A model generated the notes under the pieces. That model was not told the DNA's origin. It did no database searches and saw only the letters and a list, made by a program, of their open reading frames with translations. The position numbers and the translations under genes are program-made. Of a stretch of DNA of 64,000 bases, positions 11,301 through 22,778 are shown piece after piece (within the stretch, counting starts at the first letter, position 1; the number at the start of each line of letters is the position of its first letter). The stretch is from Siphlonurus alternatus. Its lineage: Eukaryota; Arthropoda; Insecta; Ephemeroptera; Siphlonuridae. Where the stretch lies: contig OX463781.1 in assembly GCA_949825025.1 (NCBI GenBank), positions 34,737,537 through 34,801,536 of the forward strand, in the 5' to 3' direction.

Positions 11301-12328
11301 ATATGTCATATAATTATATACCGTTCAGATTATTTATATAGTGAAATTGTTTCTGATTTGTTTTAGAATATAGTATGAAACATTTTTTTAATTTATGTAA
11401 CTAATTACAACTCAATTGCCTAGCTAGGCTGTGGTATATACTTGAGAATTAAAGTATTATGTATCGTATTATCGCAAGTCAAAAAGGTATTGTATATATT
11501 CAACTGGCAATAATGTTATATATATGTGATAGACGCTTAAGATTTTTGTGTATAAAGTGACTGTTATTAATACCTTAAGTTTTTTTTTTTGTAAATTTTT
11601 AACAAACTCTATATAGTATATACATAAATATAAATATTATAGGTCGAATGCTGGCAACTGTTGCTAATAAATGGGTAGTAACGAAGTATACAAGCTGCAT
11701 AATTATATATACAATAATAATATACAGTATATTATAATATTATATATATCTATAGTTTACTATTATTATTTGTGTAATATAGTTTTCAGTAAGCCGGAGC
11801 GGCGCGGCGTTGAACGCGGTGCGCTGCACATGTATTTTAACATTGTATCTCCCCTCTGAGCGAGCGCCTTTCACGCGCGCGCTTGACGAAAAAAAATCAT
11901 AACTTCTTTCCTCATCATAGTACATACATAAAAATAGTGTTCACGCATAGCTAATAACATTTGCCAACTATTTTATTCGAAGCATTTAAATATTCCACCA
12001 TTATTTAACGTTGTAAATCTATAAATAGTAAAGAACAAACAATTAAATATTAATTAAATTGACAATTAAGAGCATAATTATTAAAAATATGTAAATTTTC
12101 TTTGTATATTATAATAAAACACACTTTCTTCTTTATTTCTGCGTTTTCAGTTTTTCTTTGCTGCATCTGGTTAGCTAGAAAAAAATTAATACAAAAAGTC
12201 CTTTTTTTACGACTTTACACCAATATGGCGGCTAACGCTCCAAGCGGATTTTGGGGGAACTTCACTGGGATGTTCAGAAGGTTAAAATAAACCGATTTTG
12301 AAAAATTCAGTAACTTGCGAATTTTGTT
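11301..12328 (-). repeat. Right arm of the 1-kb inverted repeat
   Basis: Pairs with 8749-9771. The outer end is about 290 bp upstream of the selenophosphate synthetase start codon, so it may overlap or border that promoter. Confidence 0.85.
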
Positions 12329-12450
12329 TCGTTTAACATTGAGTCGTGTCGGCGTTGACTGGACTATTCCCCTCTGATGCGCCTTTGAACAAGAAGGCAA
12401 GAGGGAGAAATAATGGGGTCTCCCTAATACTTTGGCGCGTAAGTTCTCGA

Positions 12451-12455
12451 CCAAT
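12451..12455 (+). promoter_or_regulatory. Candidate CCAAT box of the selenophosphate synthetase gene
   Basis: CCAAT occurs about 165 bp before the start codon in a relatively GC-rich stretch between the transposable element and the gene. No TATA box is evident. This is suggestive only. Confidence 0.3.
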
Positions 12456-12620
12456 CATAACCCTGGATTTTGACGCGTCTTGATTCGGGTTCCGTGCGCT
12501 TCGGATTTCGAGGGAGAACGCCATTTTGAGTCCGTTTGAGAGGTTGAAGGGGCACAGGGTCAAAATATAAACGTTAAAAGTGCCGTTTTCCTAGGCTAAA
12601 ATCAAAATTTTGAGTGTGAA

Positions 12621-15600
12621 ATGGCTGACTTACAACCTGGATCCGTTTCACAAGAGGTGTTGGCAGCTGCTCAGCTGGAATTAGGGGGAAATCCGAATGC
12701 CTTAGCATTGAGGCGGCCGTTCGATCCTGTGGCTCATGAGTTGGATGCTAATTTCCGACTTACACGTTTTGCTGATCTGAAAGGATGAGGGTGTAAGGTC
12801 CCTCAAGAGATTCTTATGAAACTCTTAGAGGGACTACAGCAAGACGAGCATAATGCCCAGGATCATGAACATGCCCACTTTATGCTTATGGCTATCCCTA
12901 GAATCGGTAAGTTGCATTGGATAGGTCGTGGTGGCATTCCTGCAGGATTCCTTCAAGTCAGACGGATGGGGTGTCCTGTACCGTGCCGGCCGGCACAGTC
13001 ACACGTGTTGATTTTGCATTTATAATGCTCGTTGTTACTGTAATACTGTACAGTTAAACGTATTTTTAAATTAACAATACAGTCGTTTAAAAAAGAAATA
13101 TTGGTGTGGCATATGGATATGACGTTACTTCATGCATAGGCGATAAAATTTCTTTTAAAAATGAGAAACCACTATGTATGCATACAGTATGCACGCATAT
13201 GTGCATATGCATACAGGGTATCACATTATCAATCATACACACTTTGTAACGTTTTATGGTTTTGAGATCAATCGGTATACATTACAGACGTATGCATACA
13301 GGACTGCATATGCACACAAAAGCGTTGTGTCGCTGATGGTTCAACACAAAATTATTATGAGAGAACACCTGTTAATTGCTAATAATTAAGGCAGGCGGTC
13401 TTAATTACCAAGATAGTAAGTATGTATGTAGGTCAACGTTTAATAAAGTTGTCTTCCAATTCTACAATATGGGAGGTGGTTACATTCATTCATATGTGAA
13501 TGATGTCATCTTCCATGTGTGTTTACCTGATGTGCGTAGGGATCGGCATGGATGCCTCCGTGACTCCACTACGCCACGGAGGTCTCTCATTGGTCCAGAC
13601 CACAGATTTCTTCTATCCTCTCGTCGACGACCCTTACATGATGGGTAAGTATTGTGATGACAGTTAGTGGCAGAAACTAGGGATGTTATATTCTTATTAT
13701 TTGTTTGTGTACAGGCAAGATTGCTTGTGCAAACGTGCTGAGTGACCTGTATGCAATGGGCGTTACCGAATGTGACAACATGCTGATGCTGCTTGGAGTT
13801 TCCACCAAGATGACAGAGAAGGAGAGAGACGTCGTTGTTCCACTTATGATGAGAGGATTCAAGGTAGGCAAACTCATTTAGAGATGCCAGCAGGTGCAAA
13901 AAATCTGAAAGGTGGAAGGGGCTAGCGCTCACTGAAATTTCAGATTTAATGTCACTGATGAAGGGCCTTCCCTCTACTTTTTTTAAATTGTTTTATCATT
14001 GACTATATTAGCCCAGACCCTCTTAACATTATTTCTAAATCTGTTCCCGGCTGTCGATATTACATTCTTAAAATGAAAACATTGGTACTTGGAGAGCAGA
14101 GGCTTACTTCTTCGAATTAACCAGCAAAAGAGCAAATGACAGTTATGCCTCCACAGTGTTGCCTTTTCATTCGAGCTCAGCGAGCAAACTATTTGGTAAA
14201 TTTTACATGCATGAAGTGCCCCAGTCTCTTTGACTGGGGTGTCCAGTATTGTTGTGTATCCCTCCATCTGAAAAAAATAATACCTAAGGTCTCAAAATAC
14301 GGTGTACACAAAAGATAGCCCCCATCTCCCTACAAACAAATGAAAACTGTCCCCCTCCCCTAAAAAAAAAAAACAAAAAACAAAAAAAAAAAAGTGCCCC
14401 GTGATCCCTTGCCTCGACTAGTCTTGAATTTTTTTTAAAATTTCAATGAAAAATAAACGTCTATGCTACTAGTGACGTACCATAGCTATAACAACTGCTG
14501 GTTTAACTTGAGCAGATCATTGTCATTTTATAATCCTTTTTCTTCAAGATTTCTAGTCTAAAAATAGTTCTGAGCTTAAAAACATTTTTACCATTATCCA
14601 GAAGTGTGTGTGTGGGGGAAGTTATATTTATCATTTATTTTTGTTTACGATTGCAGGACTCTGCGCTGGAAGCAGGCACCACGGTGACGGGGGGCCAAAC
14701 AGTTGTGAATCCTTGGTGCACCATCGGCGGAGTAGCCTCCACTGTCTGCCAACCCAACGAATACATTGTGTGAGTTTCTAATCGTGTGATTCCTTCTTCA
14801 GTCCCCCTAGAGTCATTAATATGGAATTTTGTTCTAAAATAAATATAAAATAAATCTATGGTTTATATTATATGTACAGCTAATTGAAATGAGATTCAGC
14901 CTAAATTTGTTTATACCATATTTATCCATAGAAGCTAAATTTTTGCTATAAAGTTTGGTTAAGATCTTTTGTAGACCTGTTTCCTCAATGAAGTTAGTTG
15001 CTGAGGTGTGTGTCGTTTGCAGGCCTGACAACGCCGTGGTGGGTGACGTGCTGGTGCTGACCAAGCCGTTGGGCACGCAGGTGGCGGTGAGCGGGCACAC
15101 GTGGCTTGACCAGCCTGATCGCTGGAACAGGATCAAGCTGGTCGTGTCAGAGGACGACATGAGGAAGGCCTACCAGAGATCTATGGACTCCATGACCAGG
15201 CTCAACCGTATAGGTGAGTTGATCAGAGCTAAGGGAGATGGACTACATATTATATCAAGCAAGCTACCCCTCAAACATGCTACAAAGGTATTTTTGTTGC
15301 AATGAAAAAAAAAAAAAAAGCCTAGCGTGTGATTGGGAAAGGGGGGCATGTATTAAAGATTTAAAATTCCATCAATCAATCAATTAAGGTTAAATTAAGT
15401 TTACTGGTAAATTCAAACTGAAACAAAAACGGAGACGCACCATTAAAAAGTTCTAATGGATCCACATGTTGTGTTCAGCTGCTCGCTTGATGCACAAGTA
15501 CAATGCTCATGGCGCAACAGACGTGACTGGATTTGGACTGCTTGGCCACGCACAGAACCTAGCGCGACACCAGAAGAATGAAGTCTCCTTTGTTATCCAT

Positions 15601-16533
15601 AACTTGCCCGTGATTGCCAAGATGGCTGCCGTTGCAAAGGCGTGTGGCAACATGTTCCAACTACTCCAAGGACACTCTCCGGAGACCTCAGGTAAAATAA
15701 TACTCCCCCCGATATACCATGAGGTTAATATGTCAAGCAGGACCATGACTTGAAACTGCTTGCTTTGGGCTTAGAATCAAGTGAGGAACTCAATTTTTAA
15801 GAGAGAGCTAAGCTGAATACTCTTGTAAAGCCGGTATTACACAATACAATTTTTCTGATTATTGCATACAATTTTTTCTTGCAAGAAAATTTCCTCTGAG
15901 TACAAACAAATGGAGATTAAATTTTCTTGTAAGGAAAAATTTTATACAATAATTAGAAAAATTGTATCGTGTAATACCGGCTTAAGCTCCACCAAAATTT
16001 GTAAATCTGCATTTCTCTGGTCTTCTTTGACTTTTCACACGTAAGCTGTTATACTTCTAGTATACCATATAATTTTATGCCTACAATATTTCCTTCCCAT
16101 GAAAATTTAATTCGTCATATAAGAACTTATGTACATGAAGTTTGCTTACATTACTACCAGTAAATTATATGATTGTAAGGAAAGGTGAACCATTGCAGTT
16201 GGATTTATTAGTTTTAAGAAAGACATAGGAATGAGTCAGTAAACCTTACCGTGATGAGATGTCAGTAGCAGGTAAATCTTGTCAGCACAGATAACACAAA
16301 TAAACAATTCTGTGATGACAGCTTTGTGTGACGTGCTGGTTGTTACAGGGGGTCTGCTGATCTGCCTGCCGCGGGAGCAGGCTGCAGCATACTGCAAGGA
16401 CATAGAGAAGCAGGAGGGGTACCAGGCGTGGATCATTGGCATCGTGGAGAAGGGGACACGGACGGCCCGCATCATCGACAAGCCGCGGGTCATCGAGGTG
16501 CCTGCCAAGGAGAAGGACGGAGAACTGTGGTAG
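12621..16533 (+). CDS. SPS2: Selenophosphate synthetase with in-frame UGA, seven exons
   Basis: Predicted to make selenophosphate from selenide and ATP, the selenium donor for selenocysteine synthesis in the cytosol. Exons are 12621-12906, 13540-13644, 13715-13863, 14657-14769, 15023-15213, 15479-15691 and 16349-16533. All are GT-AG with matching phases, 1242 nt in total, giving 413 residues. The catalytic loop reads L-K-G-(UGA)-G-C-K-V-P at codons 53-61, with selenocysteine expected at codon 56. Conserved blocks follow: [93 protein letters not shown] and [17 protein letters not shown]. Conventional ORF calling would miss exon 1 or start after the UGA. The alternative is a SECIS-less SPS1-UGA readthrough paralogue. 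I found no convincing SECIS, so the paralogue name is provisional. Confidence 0.93.
12786..12788 (+). other. In-frame UGA, candidate selenocysteine codon 56
   Basis: TGA sits between GGA (Gly55) and GGG TGT (Gly57-Cys58), where other selenophosphate synthetases have Sec, Cys, Thr or Arg. The frame continues with strong family similarity on both sides and through six further exons, so the codon must be read through if the gene is functional. The next six bases, GGGTGT, fit the GGG-TG[C/T] hexanucleotide reported beside readthrough UGAs in insect SPS1-UGA genes. Confidence 0.9.
12907..13539 (+). other. Selenophosphate synthetase intron 1
   Basis: No gene seen. The part around 13170-13330 is full of short ATGCATAY palindromic words (TATGCATACA, GCATATGTGCATATGC), which look like local microsatellite-like expansion. 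Confidence 0.6.
13864..14656 (+). other. Selenophosphate synthetase intron 3
   Basis: No gene or well-defined element was recognised. A mixed A-rich low-complexity stretch lies at 14362-14392. Confidence 0.5.
15829..15982 (+). mobile_element. PIF/Harbinger-like MITE in synthetase intron 6
   Basis: A 154-bp palindromic element whose inverted ends begin AGCCGGTATTACAC..ATACAATTTTT, flanked by TAA on both sides (15826-15828 and 15983-15985). Three-base TWA duplications are typical of PIF/Harbinger. Relatives lie at 38959-39090 and about 30459-30632. Confidence 0.75.
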
Positions 16534-17463
16534 AAGAGCCACGCCCACTCCCAGCCAATCACGACACAGCCTCCGTCAAACAAGACATATTTGTATTTTA
16601 TTTTTTAACTTTTTATTAATCGTAAAGTTTCCAACTTTATGTATTTTTTTCTTATCATATTCCATAAAATATTCCAAATTCTAACTATTAGGTTAATTTG
16701 TAAATCAAAAAATATGTAATTTTATTTTTCATTTAATTTCTTTTGGGAACATTAAGTTTAAATTTTTTATTTGAAAAATACAGAAGAGTATAAAGTAGCA
16801 ATTTTTCAACATGCTATTTCATTTCATGGGTCTAAAATACATCTACATCCAACAGTTGTGTATTGAGATATTGTCACAATCAAAACTGAACATTTAAACC
16901 TTCCTTATCACAACTCTTGAAAAGTAGCCTTTATCGCAGGTTTTCATTGTGATGATTTGATTTAGTGTCGGTATATTGGAGAATGTTATTTTCGTCATTG
17001 TTAAGGTTAGTAAGTGTAACGAGAGTGATATAAATAATATAAATTTAACCTTACTAAAATGATTTATTTTGAGTTACAGTAATTCAAATTTCTTTTTGTA
17101 CTGCGGAATAATAATGCTACTCATAAAAAAAAAAAAAAAAAAAATTGTAAAGTTAGTGAATTTTTGACCTTTTTTTTTTTTTTTTATGAAGAATAAACTA
17201 AAATTATTGCATAGTTAGTAAGTAAGGCTTTTTGTGGGATTCTATAGCTCTGCCTAAACTTTATGAAAAAGACAGTTCATGTTGAAGTTAAGCACACGGC
17301 TTTGGCATGCACTCTTGTTTTTCATAGAGTTAGTATTTCACTAGCTAGTTCTGCAAATTCATTTGCTTGTAATGGGAGAGTGATAAGTACTTATTTTAAC
17401 CATTCTTTCTCAACGTAAATAGCAGCAAAATTTTAATTTTCTATTAGATAATTATTAGAGTCT

Positions 17464-17498
<35 letters not shown>

Positions 17499-17747
17499 AA
17501 TAAGATGCAGCCTGCTCTAATATCGGTGTTACGTAAATAAACTGCCTACCTGTCACCTATGTATGTTGAAATGTAAACTGGAATGTATTTGTGGCTGCAT
17601 TTTCCTACGAAATCGCCTTTTCTTGCGAGCTCTAATTATAATGACACATATGCTGAAAATTATACCTGCATAAATTTTTCAACCTAATCTGTAAATTACA
17701 ATAATAATTTTTGGTTGCAATAAAAATTTACTATAATGCATATTGAA

Positions 17748-17787
<40 letters not shown>

Positions 17788-18447
17788 TCAATATACTATA
17801 TATGGAACTAAAGGTCTGCAAGGGCTGGATTTTTAAGATGCTCGGTCCGTTTGGGTAGTTGCTGTACCAGGCTTGTGCCAGTGAAACCTATTTCACAGTA
17901 GTGCCTTTTTATTTTAGTGCTTTACTACCAATTATAAAACTGACAAAGTTGTTTTATAAGGTTTTTAGTTTACTTTTTTGATTGATTGATTATCAATCAA
18001 TCAGTTTACTTTTTTGCTTTTTTCCAATTCTTTTTGTTTCCTTAGTAAAAATAACAAACAAATCAACATTACCATTGAAAATTCGAGAAGTAGCTATGCC
18101 CGTTTGCAGACTGCTGATGCCCATGCAGACCTCTGTGTGCTCTGTGTGGGACCCTCCCTAAATTGTAGTAATAACAAATACATAATGATAACTACTGCAT
18201 AGTTACAGTTGTATTGATTTGTTTATTGCTTGAAAATATATTTTTTTATTGGGTGAAACACACTGTAATAATGACACTTTTTCTTTTAGTAGTAATTAGG
18301 TAGTAGTCAGTGAAAAAAAAAAAAGCTTAGTAGCTTATATAATTAGCTATATAGGCAAGAATTAATTAATTTTTCCTCATAATTGTCAGAGAAACAAAAG
18401 CTAAATCAATTTTGAACATAAGTTTTTCAAGCTGATCAAAATTCAAC
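16534..18447 (+). other. Synthetase 3' flank with candidate poly(A) signals; otherwise gene-free
   Basis: Candidate AATAAA signals occur at 17192-17197 and 17536-17541. Long A runs lie near 17126-17144 and 17467-17495, and an (ATT)n run at about 17749-17787. The 3' UTR must be in this stretch, but I could not place a convincing SECIS hairpin. No other gene was recognised. Confidence 0.5.
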
Positions 18448-18810
18448 GGCACTTCAAGCAGAGTGGTATGCGCTTCTGATTCGTAACCGGATGGTCGTGA
18501 GTTCGATTCCAGCCATGCACCGCCAAACTTTTCACAAGTGGCGGTTGCTAAAGAACACCCACTCGTGCATCCGAGAGGTGATTGGTGTCATACTCTATCA
18601 ATTGCCGACCATCCTGACTGAGGTTTCCTCAGTCACAACCAGGCGAATGCTGAGATGGATTGCTTAGACCAGGGCCGCCCCAGTTTGGAAAGTATATATA
18701 TACCCACAAAAGTCGGGTTCACGAAGTGCCGGAAGGTTAAATTTAGTCACTTAATTGTGGCCAGTACCCTACAACAGGGTTCAGTTGAAAAAAAAAAATA
18801 ATAATAATAT
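18448..18810 (+). mobile_element. tRNA-derived SINE with central hairpin module
   Basis: The head has A-box-like AGCAGAGTGGTATGCG and a B box GAGTTCGATTCC, with acceptor-like ends GGCACTTC and ATGCACC. A body follows with the self-complementary module TGACTGAGGTTTCCTCAGTCA at 18610-18630 (21 nt; first half TGACTGAGG), then GGCGAATGCTGAGATGG. The tail is A-rich and ends in (ATA)n. Diverged relatives occur at 43560-43928, about 42895-43010 (minus) and 57234-57395. Confidence 0.85.
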
Positions 18811-19264
18811 GTATATGTACCTACCTGATACAAAATTTTTTTTTACTGCTCATTTAAAAGAGAAGGTTGAAAAATACTGCGAATTTTATGCAAATTTTTT
18901 TTTATTATCACATCCATGCCTAAAATAAAGATAATATATAAAGGGGACACACACATAATCTGGAGGCATATCCTCTGCATCACCAATGATGTCATTGATT
19001 TGTTTGATCCTACAAGCAATCAACAAAACTGTTACTGTACCGCCTATATAGTACATACAGAATAAAATGAGCTATCCACCGGTGGATGCATGAGAGCAAA
19101 CATGCAGGCGCAGGCCATGCAGGTAAAAAAAAAAAAAAAAAATCATTCTAAATTTATAAATTATTTAAAATGAAAATGAAGAATGTGAGGTAAACAAAAT
19201 GTTTTAACTTTTTTTTGTACCTCACAATTTTGAATATTTTCTTTATATATATAATATTATATAT
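18811..19264. other. Gene-free AT-rich stretch
   Basis: Contains an A run near 19125-19142 and a GC-rich island near 19070-19110. No gene or element recognised. Confidence 0.5.
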
Positions 19265-19278
19265 GTTCCGTCAAATCG

Positions 19279-19505
19279 GACTAACTCGTTTTATCGCGAT
19301 TTGCAAAAGCGAGCAACTCGTTTTATCGCGCGCGCTCAAAAAGGACTAACTCATTTTATCTCAGCCGCTCAAAAACGATCAACTCGTTTTATCGCGTGCG
19401 CTCAAAAAAGACTAACTCATTTTATCTCGGCTGCGCAAAAACGATTAACTCGTTTTATCACGGCTGTGCAAAAACGATTATCTTTTTTTATCGCTGATGT
19501 TGATT
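19279..19505 (+). repeat. 33-bp tandem repeats, left arm
   Basis: Units alternate between a CTCGTTTTATCGCG-type and a CTCATTTTATCTC-type, so the higher-order unit is 66 bp. Because 33 is divisible by three, the array has an open frame with an 11-residue repeat; I regard that as an artefact. Confidence 0.9.
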
Positions 19506-20283
19506 TAAAAACTTGAAGGAAATGAATAGTAATTTTTTTTGGTGGCCTAAATATTTTTTCATCTAATGTTTAGTAGATATTTAGTTATTTACTTTACAAT
19601 ATTAATATTTTATATAAAATTTTTTAATTTTCTTTTTTTTTATGAATTGTTAAACTTTGTTATTTAATTTAATTTACTGATTTGTAATTAAATTAAAATT
19701 ATTTGAATTGAATATAACATAATAATATTAACAGTATTAACATGTTAAAAAAAATTAAAAAAAAAGAGGTGAGAAAATATAATGTATAAAGTTTTATTGT
19801 AAATTTTCCCTTTTTTTATTATTTGTATAGTAATAACATATTACAAGTGCAAAAAATTACCAATTTACACATATATTTTTCATTGACACGCACTTACTAT
19901 TATTACCTACATTTCTTTCTTCAACATAATAAAGTTTAACTTAATTTATGCATCAATTTACAATATTCTTCAAATTTACTGTGTTATAGTATTGAGAAGT
20001 AAAATCAAAATGAATGCAGTTTGCATTTTTAGGAAATTATTGACTCCACTTATTATTATATTATTGCCACCGAAAATTTGTAACAAAAGCAGTGGCTTAA
20101 CATTTTGTTTAAAGTTATGCTAATATTGCGTCAACAATTTTTATTTTCATACAAAAATATTCACATAAGCCCATATTCACAATTTCTTTGAATAAAAATT
20201 GAATTGAAAATAAATTTAAAATAAAATAAAACACATTGTATTTTTCCTTCACATTGGTATTAAATAACAACACATTATAGTGT

Positions 20284-20776
20284 AATAATTGTAACAACAA
20301 TGGGCTTACAGGTGTCATTTTTTTACTGGCTCAATCAAAAGAGGAGGTCGAAAAATATCCTTTAGAATTTTTTTCGATTTTTTTAAGCACTGCATCATAC
20401 CTAAAGTGGAGATTAAAAATATCTCTTGACCTGGAGGCTCCATCCGCAACGCCTATGACGTCATTACATTCTTTGGGTCAACTATTTAATGTTTTTAAAC
20501 AAACACGTTGCTATGGAAACAAATGATATTTTTTATAAACAAGCAACAATGCAATAACTTTTTACAAGTGTTATATAGTTGACCCAAAGAATGAAGTGAC
20601 GTCATAGGCGTTGCGGATGGAACCTCCAGGTCAAGATACATTTTTAATCTCCATTTTAGGTATGATGCAGTGCTAAAAAAATCGCAAAAAAATCTAAGGT
20701 TTATTTTTCGAATTCCTCTTTTGATTGAGCCAGTAAAAAAATTCACCCCGTAAGCCCATTTGTTGCACCAATTATT
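20284..20776. mobile_element. Palindromic MITE nested in the 19265-22993 element
   Basis: The arms (about 20284-20490 and 20572-20776) are inverted copies sharing GGGCTTAC, TTTACTGGCTCAATCAAAAG, the 'tgcatcatacct' block and GACCTGGAGG..CCATCCGCAACGCC. A short spacer separates them. Both arms contain a TGACGTCA-like core. Confidence 0.85.
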
Positions 20777-21128
20777 ATTATTTATTCTACCTATTTTAAG
20801 TAATGAATACAGTCAAAGAAAAAATATGCATATCAATACATCATATTAATATAATTTAGACACCTTCATCTGATGGAGATCACAACAAGTTTTAAGCATC
20901 ATGTAATAATACATGCACCAGCAAGAGTACATCATTGGAACCAATACTCTTTAACGAATGAGGCTACTTGCCTTCAGTAAAAATATTCACAATCTTTTGA
21001 TGTTAAAACAATCATGAAATTCATTAGACTGCTAACCTAGTTTAAACTCTTCGTCTTCAACTCATCCATTACACGTCTATAACTAATCGTTTAACGTCTA
21101 AAACACATCTTCTTTTTCCTAGCTTAAA

Positions 21129-21222
21129 AAGAGGAAGAAATAAAGGATATATTTCAAACATTTTGTGCTCAAGGAGAGAAAGAAAGACGTAATCTCGTCT
21201 TTTTATCTCTTTCTTCCTCTAA
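21129..21222. repeat. Imperfect inverted repeat of purine/pyrimidine tracts
   Basis: AGAGGAAGAAATAAAGG near 21130 pairs imperfectly with CTTTTTATCTCTTTCTTCCTCT near 21200. It could be a small decayed MITE. Confidence 0.4.
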
Positions 21223-21632
21223 AATGGTGCATAATAGGAGGAAAAAAGATGATAACAGAGCAAAAATAAGTTGTAATTTTTATTACAATTCAGTTATATT
21301 AAAAATATGTAATGATAAAAAAAAGGGACATAAAAAGAATATTGAGCAAAAAAAAAAAAGAACAACAATCTCAACAATTATAGTAACACGATTATTGTCC
21401 ACATGGAAAATCATGTATTGTGAACTAAAAATGTATTTAAAATCGAAAACTTTCACTCTTAAAACAAAACATTACAGTTGTACACATTATATAACAGTTC
21501 CCCAATCATCTTCAAAAAAAAGGACGTTACTCTTTTTACCTAAATTTAACACTAATAGTCCCTATCAGAACTTAATTAAGAAAATAATAATTACTTAAAT
21601 GGCAATCAGTGCTGAATTGTAGTAATTCTTAA

Positions 21633-22336
21633 AGGCCTCATGAACCTTTTCACAGTATTTACTACACGATTAGCTTTGCTTCAGTGTGATTCGGCTGCAT
21701 GATTTTTTTTGTTTCAGTAGCACAAATATCAGAGATAATAGCCGATGAAAAAGCACCTGTGACGTCACTCACGCTCATTCAGCGGTGACAATATAGGGAA
21801 ATTCCTGCAAAAGATAGGTTCACTCCCGCTGCAACCACGGCCACAATTTTACTTCTGGAATTTTGAAACTTAACCAGGGCAGTCTTGATAGTATTTGTCA
21901 AATAGACGGAAAGATTTTTTTTGGTGAAGTGTGTACAGACTGATTTTTTGCGGTAGCAAGATAAGCGAAAAATTTAACATTGTTTTCCTATACAACATTT
22001 ACGCTCCTCTTTCTACCGCAATAACTCGGTTTGTATGAATGTCATAAAAAAAAATCTTTCAGGCTATTTGAAAAATACTATCAAGACTGTCCTGGTAAAG
22101 TTTCAAAATTACAGAAGTCAAATTGTGGCCATGGTTGAAGCGAGAGTCAACCTATCTTTTGCAGGGATTTCCCTATATAGTTGCCGCTGAATGAGCGTGA
22201 GTGACGTCACAGGTTCCTTTTCATCGGCTATTATCTCTGATATTTGTGCTACTGAAACAAAAAATTTTATGCAGCCGAATCATACTAAAGCAAAGCTAAC
22301 CGTGTACTTAATATTGTGCAAAGGTTCATGAGGCCT
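21633..22336. mobile_element. TTAA-flanked palindromic MITE, 704 bp
   Basis: Terminal inverted repeats begin AGGCCTCATGAACC, and each end is bordered by TTAA (21629-21632 and 22337-22340). Arms of about 330 bp pair nearly throughout, with GTGACGTCACTCACGCTCAT-like blocks in each. The TTAA duplication suggests mobilisation by a piggyBac-type transposase. Confidence 0.85.
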
Positions 22337-22778
22337 TTAAATCACAAGCCAGGACAACACCCGCTTATGAAAGATGTGACGACATGATCTGCAGAACAGA
22401 AATATTGTTTTACTTCGATATTTCTCTGTATTTTATAAAAAATATATACTCATTATATTCTATGTTTAATAAATAATCATACAATATAACAAATATACAT
22501 ATTATAATATGTATTAATTATATTTTTTGGCATGATATTTACCTCTGTAGGTCGAATCCATCCACATTTCTTTGTTGACAATAAATTGTGGGAAACAGCT
22601 GTTTTTTCAGCTGATTTTTAATATTGTAATTCCAGGTTACACTAATAAATAACGCAAAATGACCTGTTTTATTAATTAAAAAATTAAGAAATCCAAATCA
22701 TTATTTAATTAAAAAAGACAGATAAATGTTCGCAAGGTAACATACTTGCACGAGATAGTCCTTTTTGGGAAACATTTT

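Larger units (their letters stand above)
8749..12328. mobile_element. Inverted-repeat element with about 1-kb nearly identical arms
   Basis: The left arm (about 8749-9771) and right arm (about 11301-12328) are reverse complements with only a handful of differences, for example cgcctggagc against cgcttggagc near 8840/12241. The arms contain a GC-rich block (9188-9292 and mirror) and end in AACAAAATTCGCAAGTTACTG. Identical short ORFs in both arms are consequences of this symmetry. The 1.5-kb centre holds a tRNA-derived SINE and no recognisable transposase. I could not fix a target-site duplication, so the superfamily is open. Confidence 0.85.

Noticed and set aside
13376..13932. ORFs at 13376-13648 and on the minus strand at 13486-13932
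   Set aside because: They overlap the second and third exons of the selenophosphate synthetase in other frames or run through its introns.
16236..16684. Several overlapping ORFs on both strands around 16236-16684
   Set aside because: They are shadows of the last synthetase exon; only the frame ending at 16533 matches the family.
17272..17334. Hairpin ATGAAAAA..TTTTTCAT after the synthetase
   Set aside because: It forms an ordinary stem; the SECIS quartet (TGA opposite GA) is absent.
18117..18154. Candidate SECIS hairpin (CTGATG, stem CCCATGCAGA/TCTGTGTGGG)
   Set aside because: The stem pairs well with two G-U pairs and the loop starts with CC, but the 3' side lacks a symmetric GA for the required non-canonical quartet. 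It also lies about 1.6 kb past the stop.
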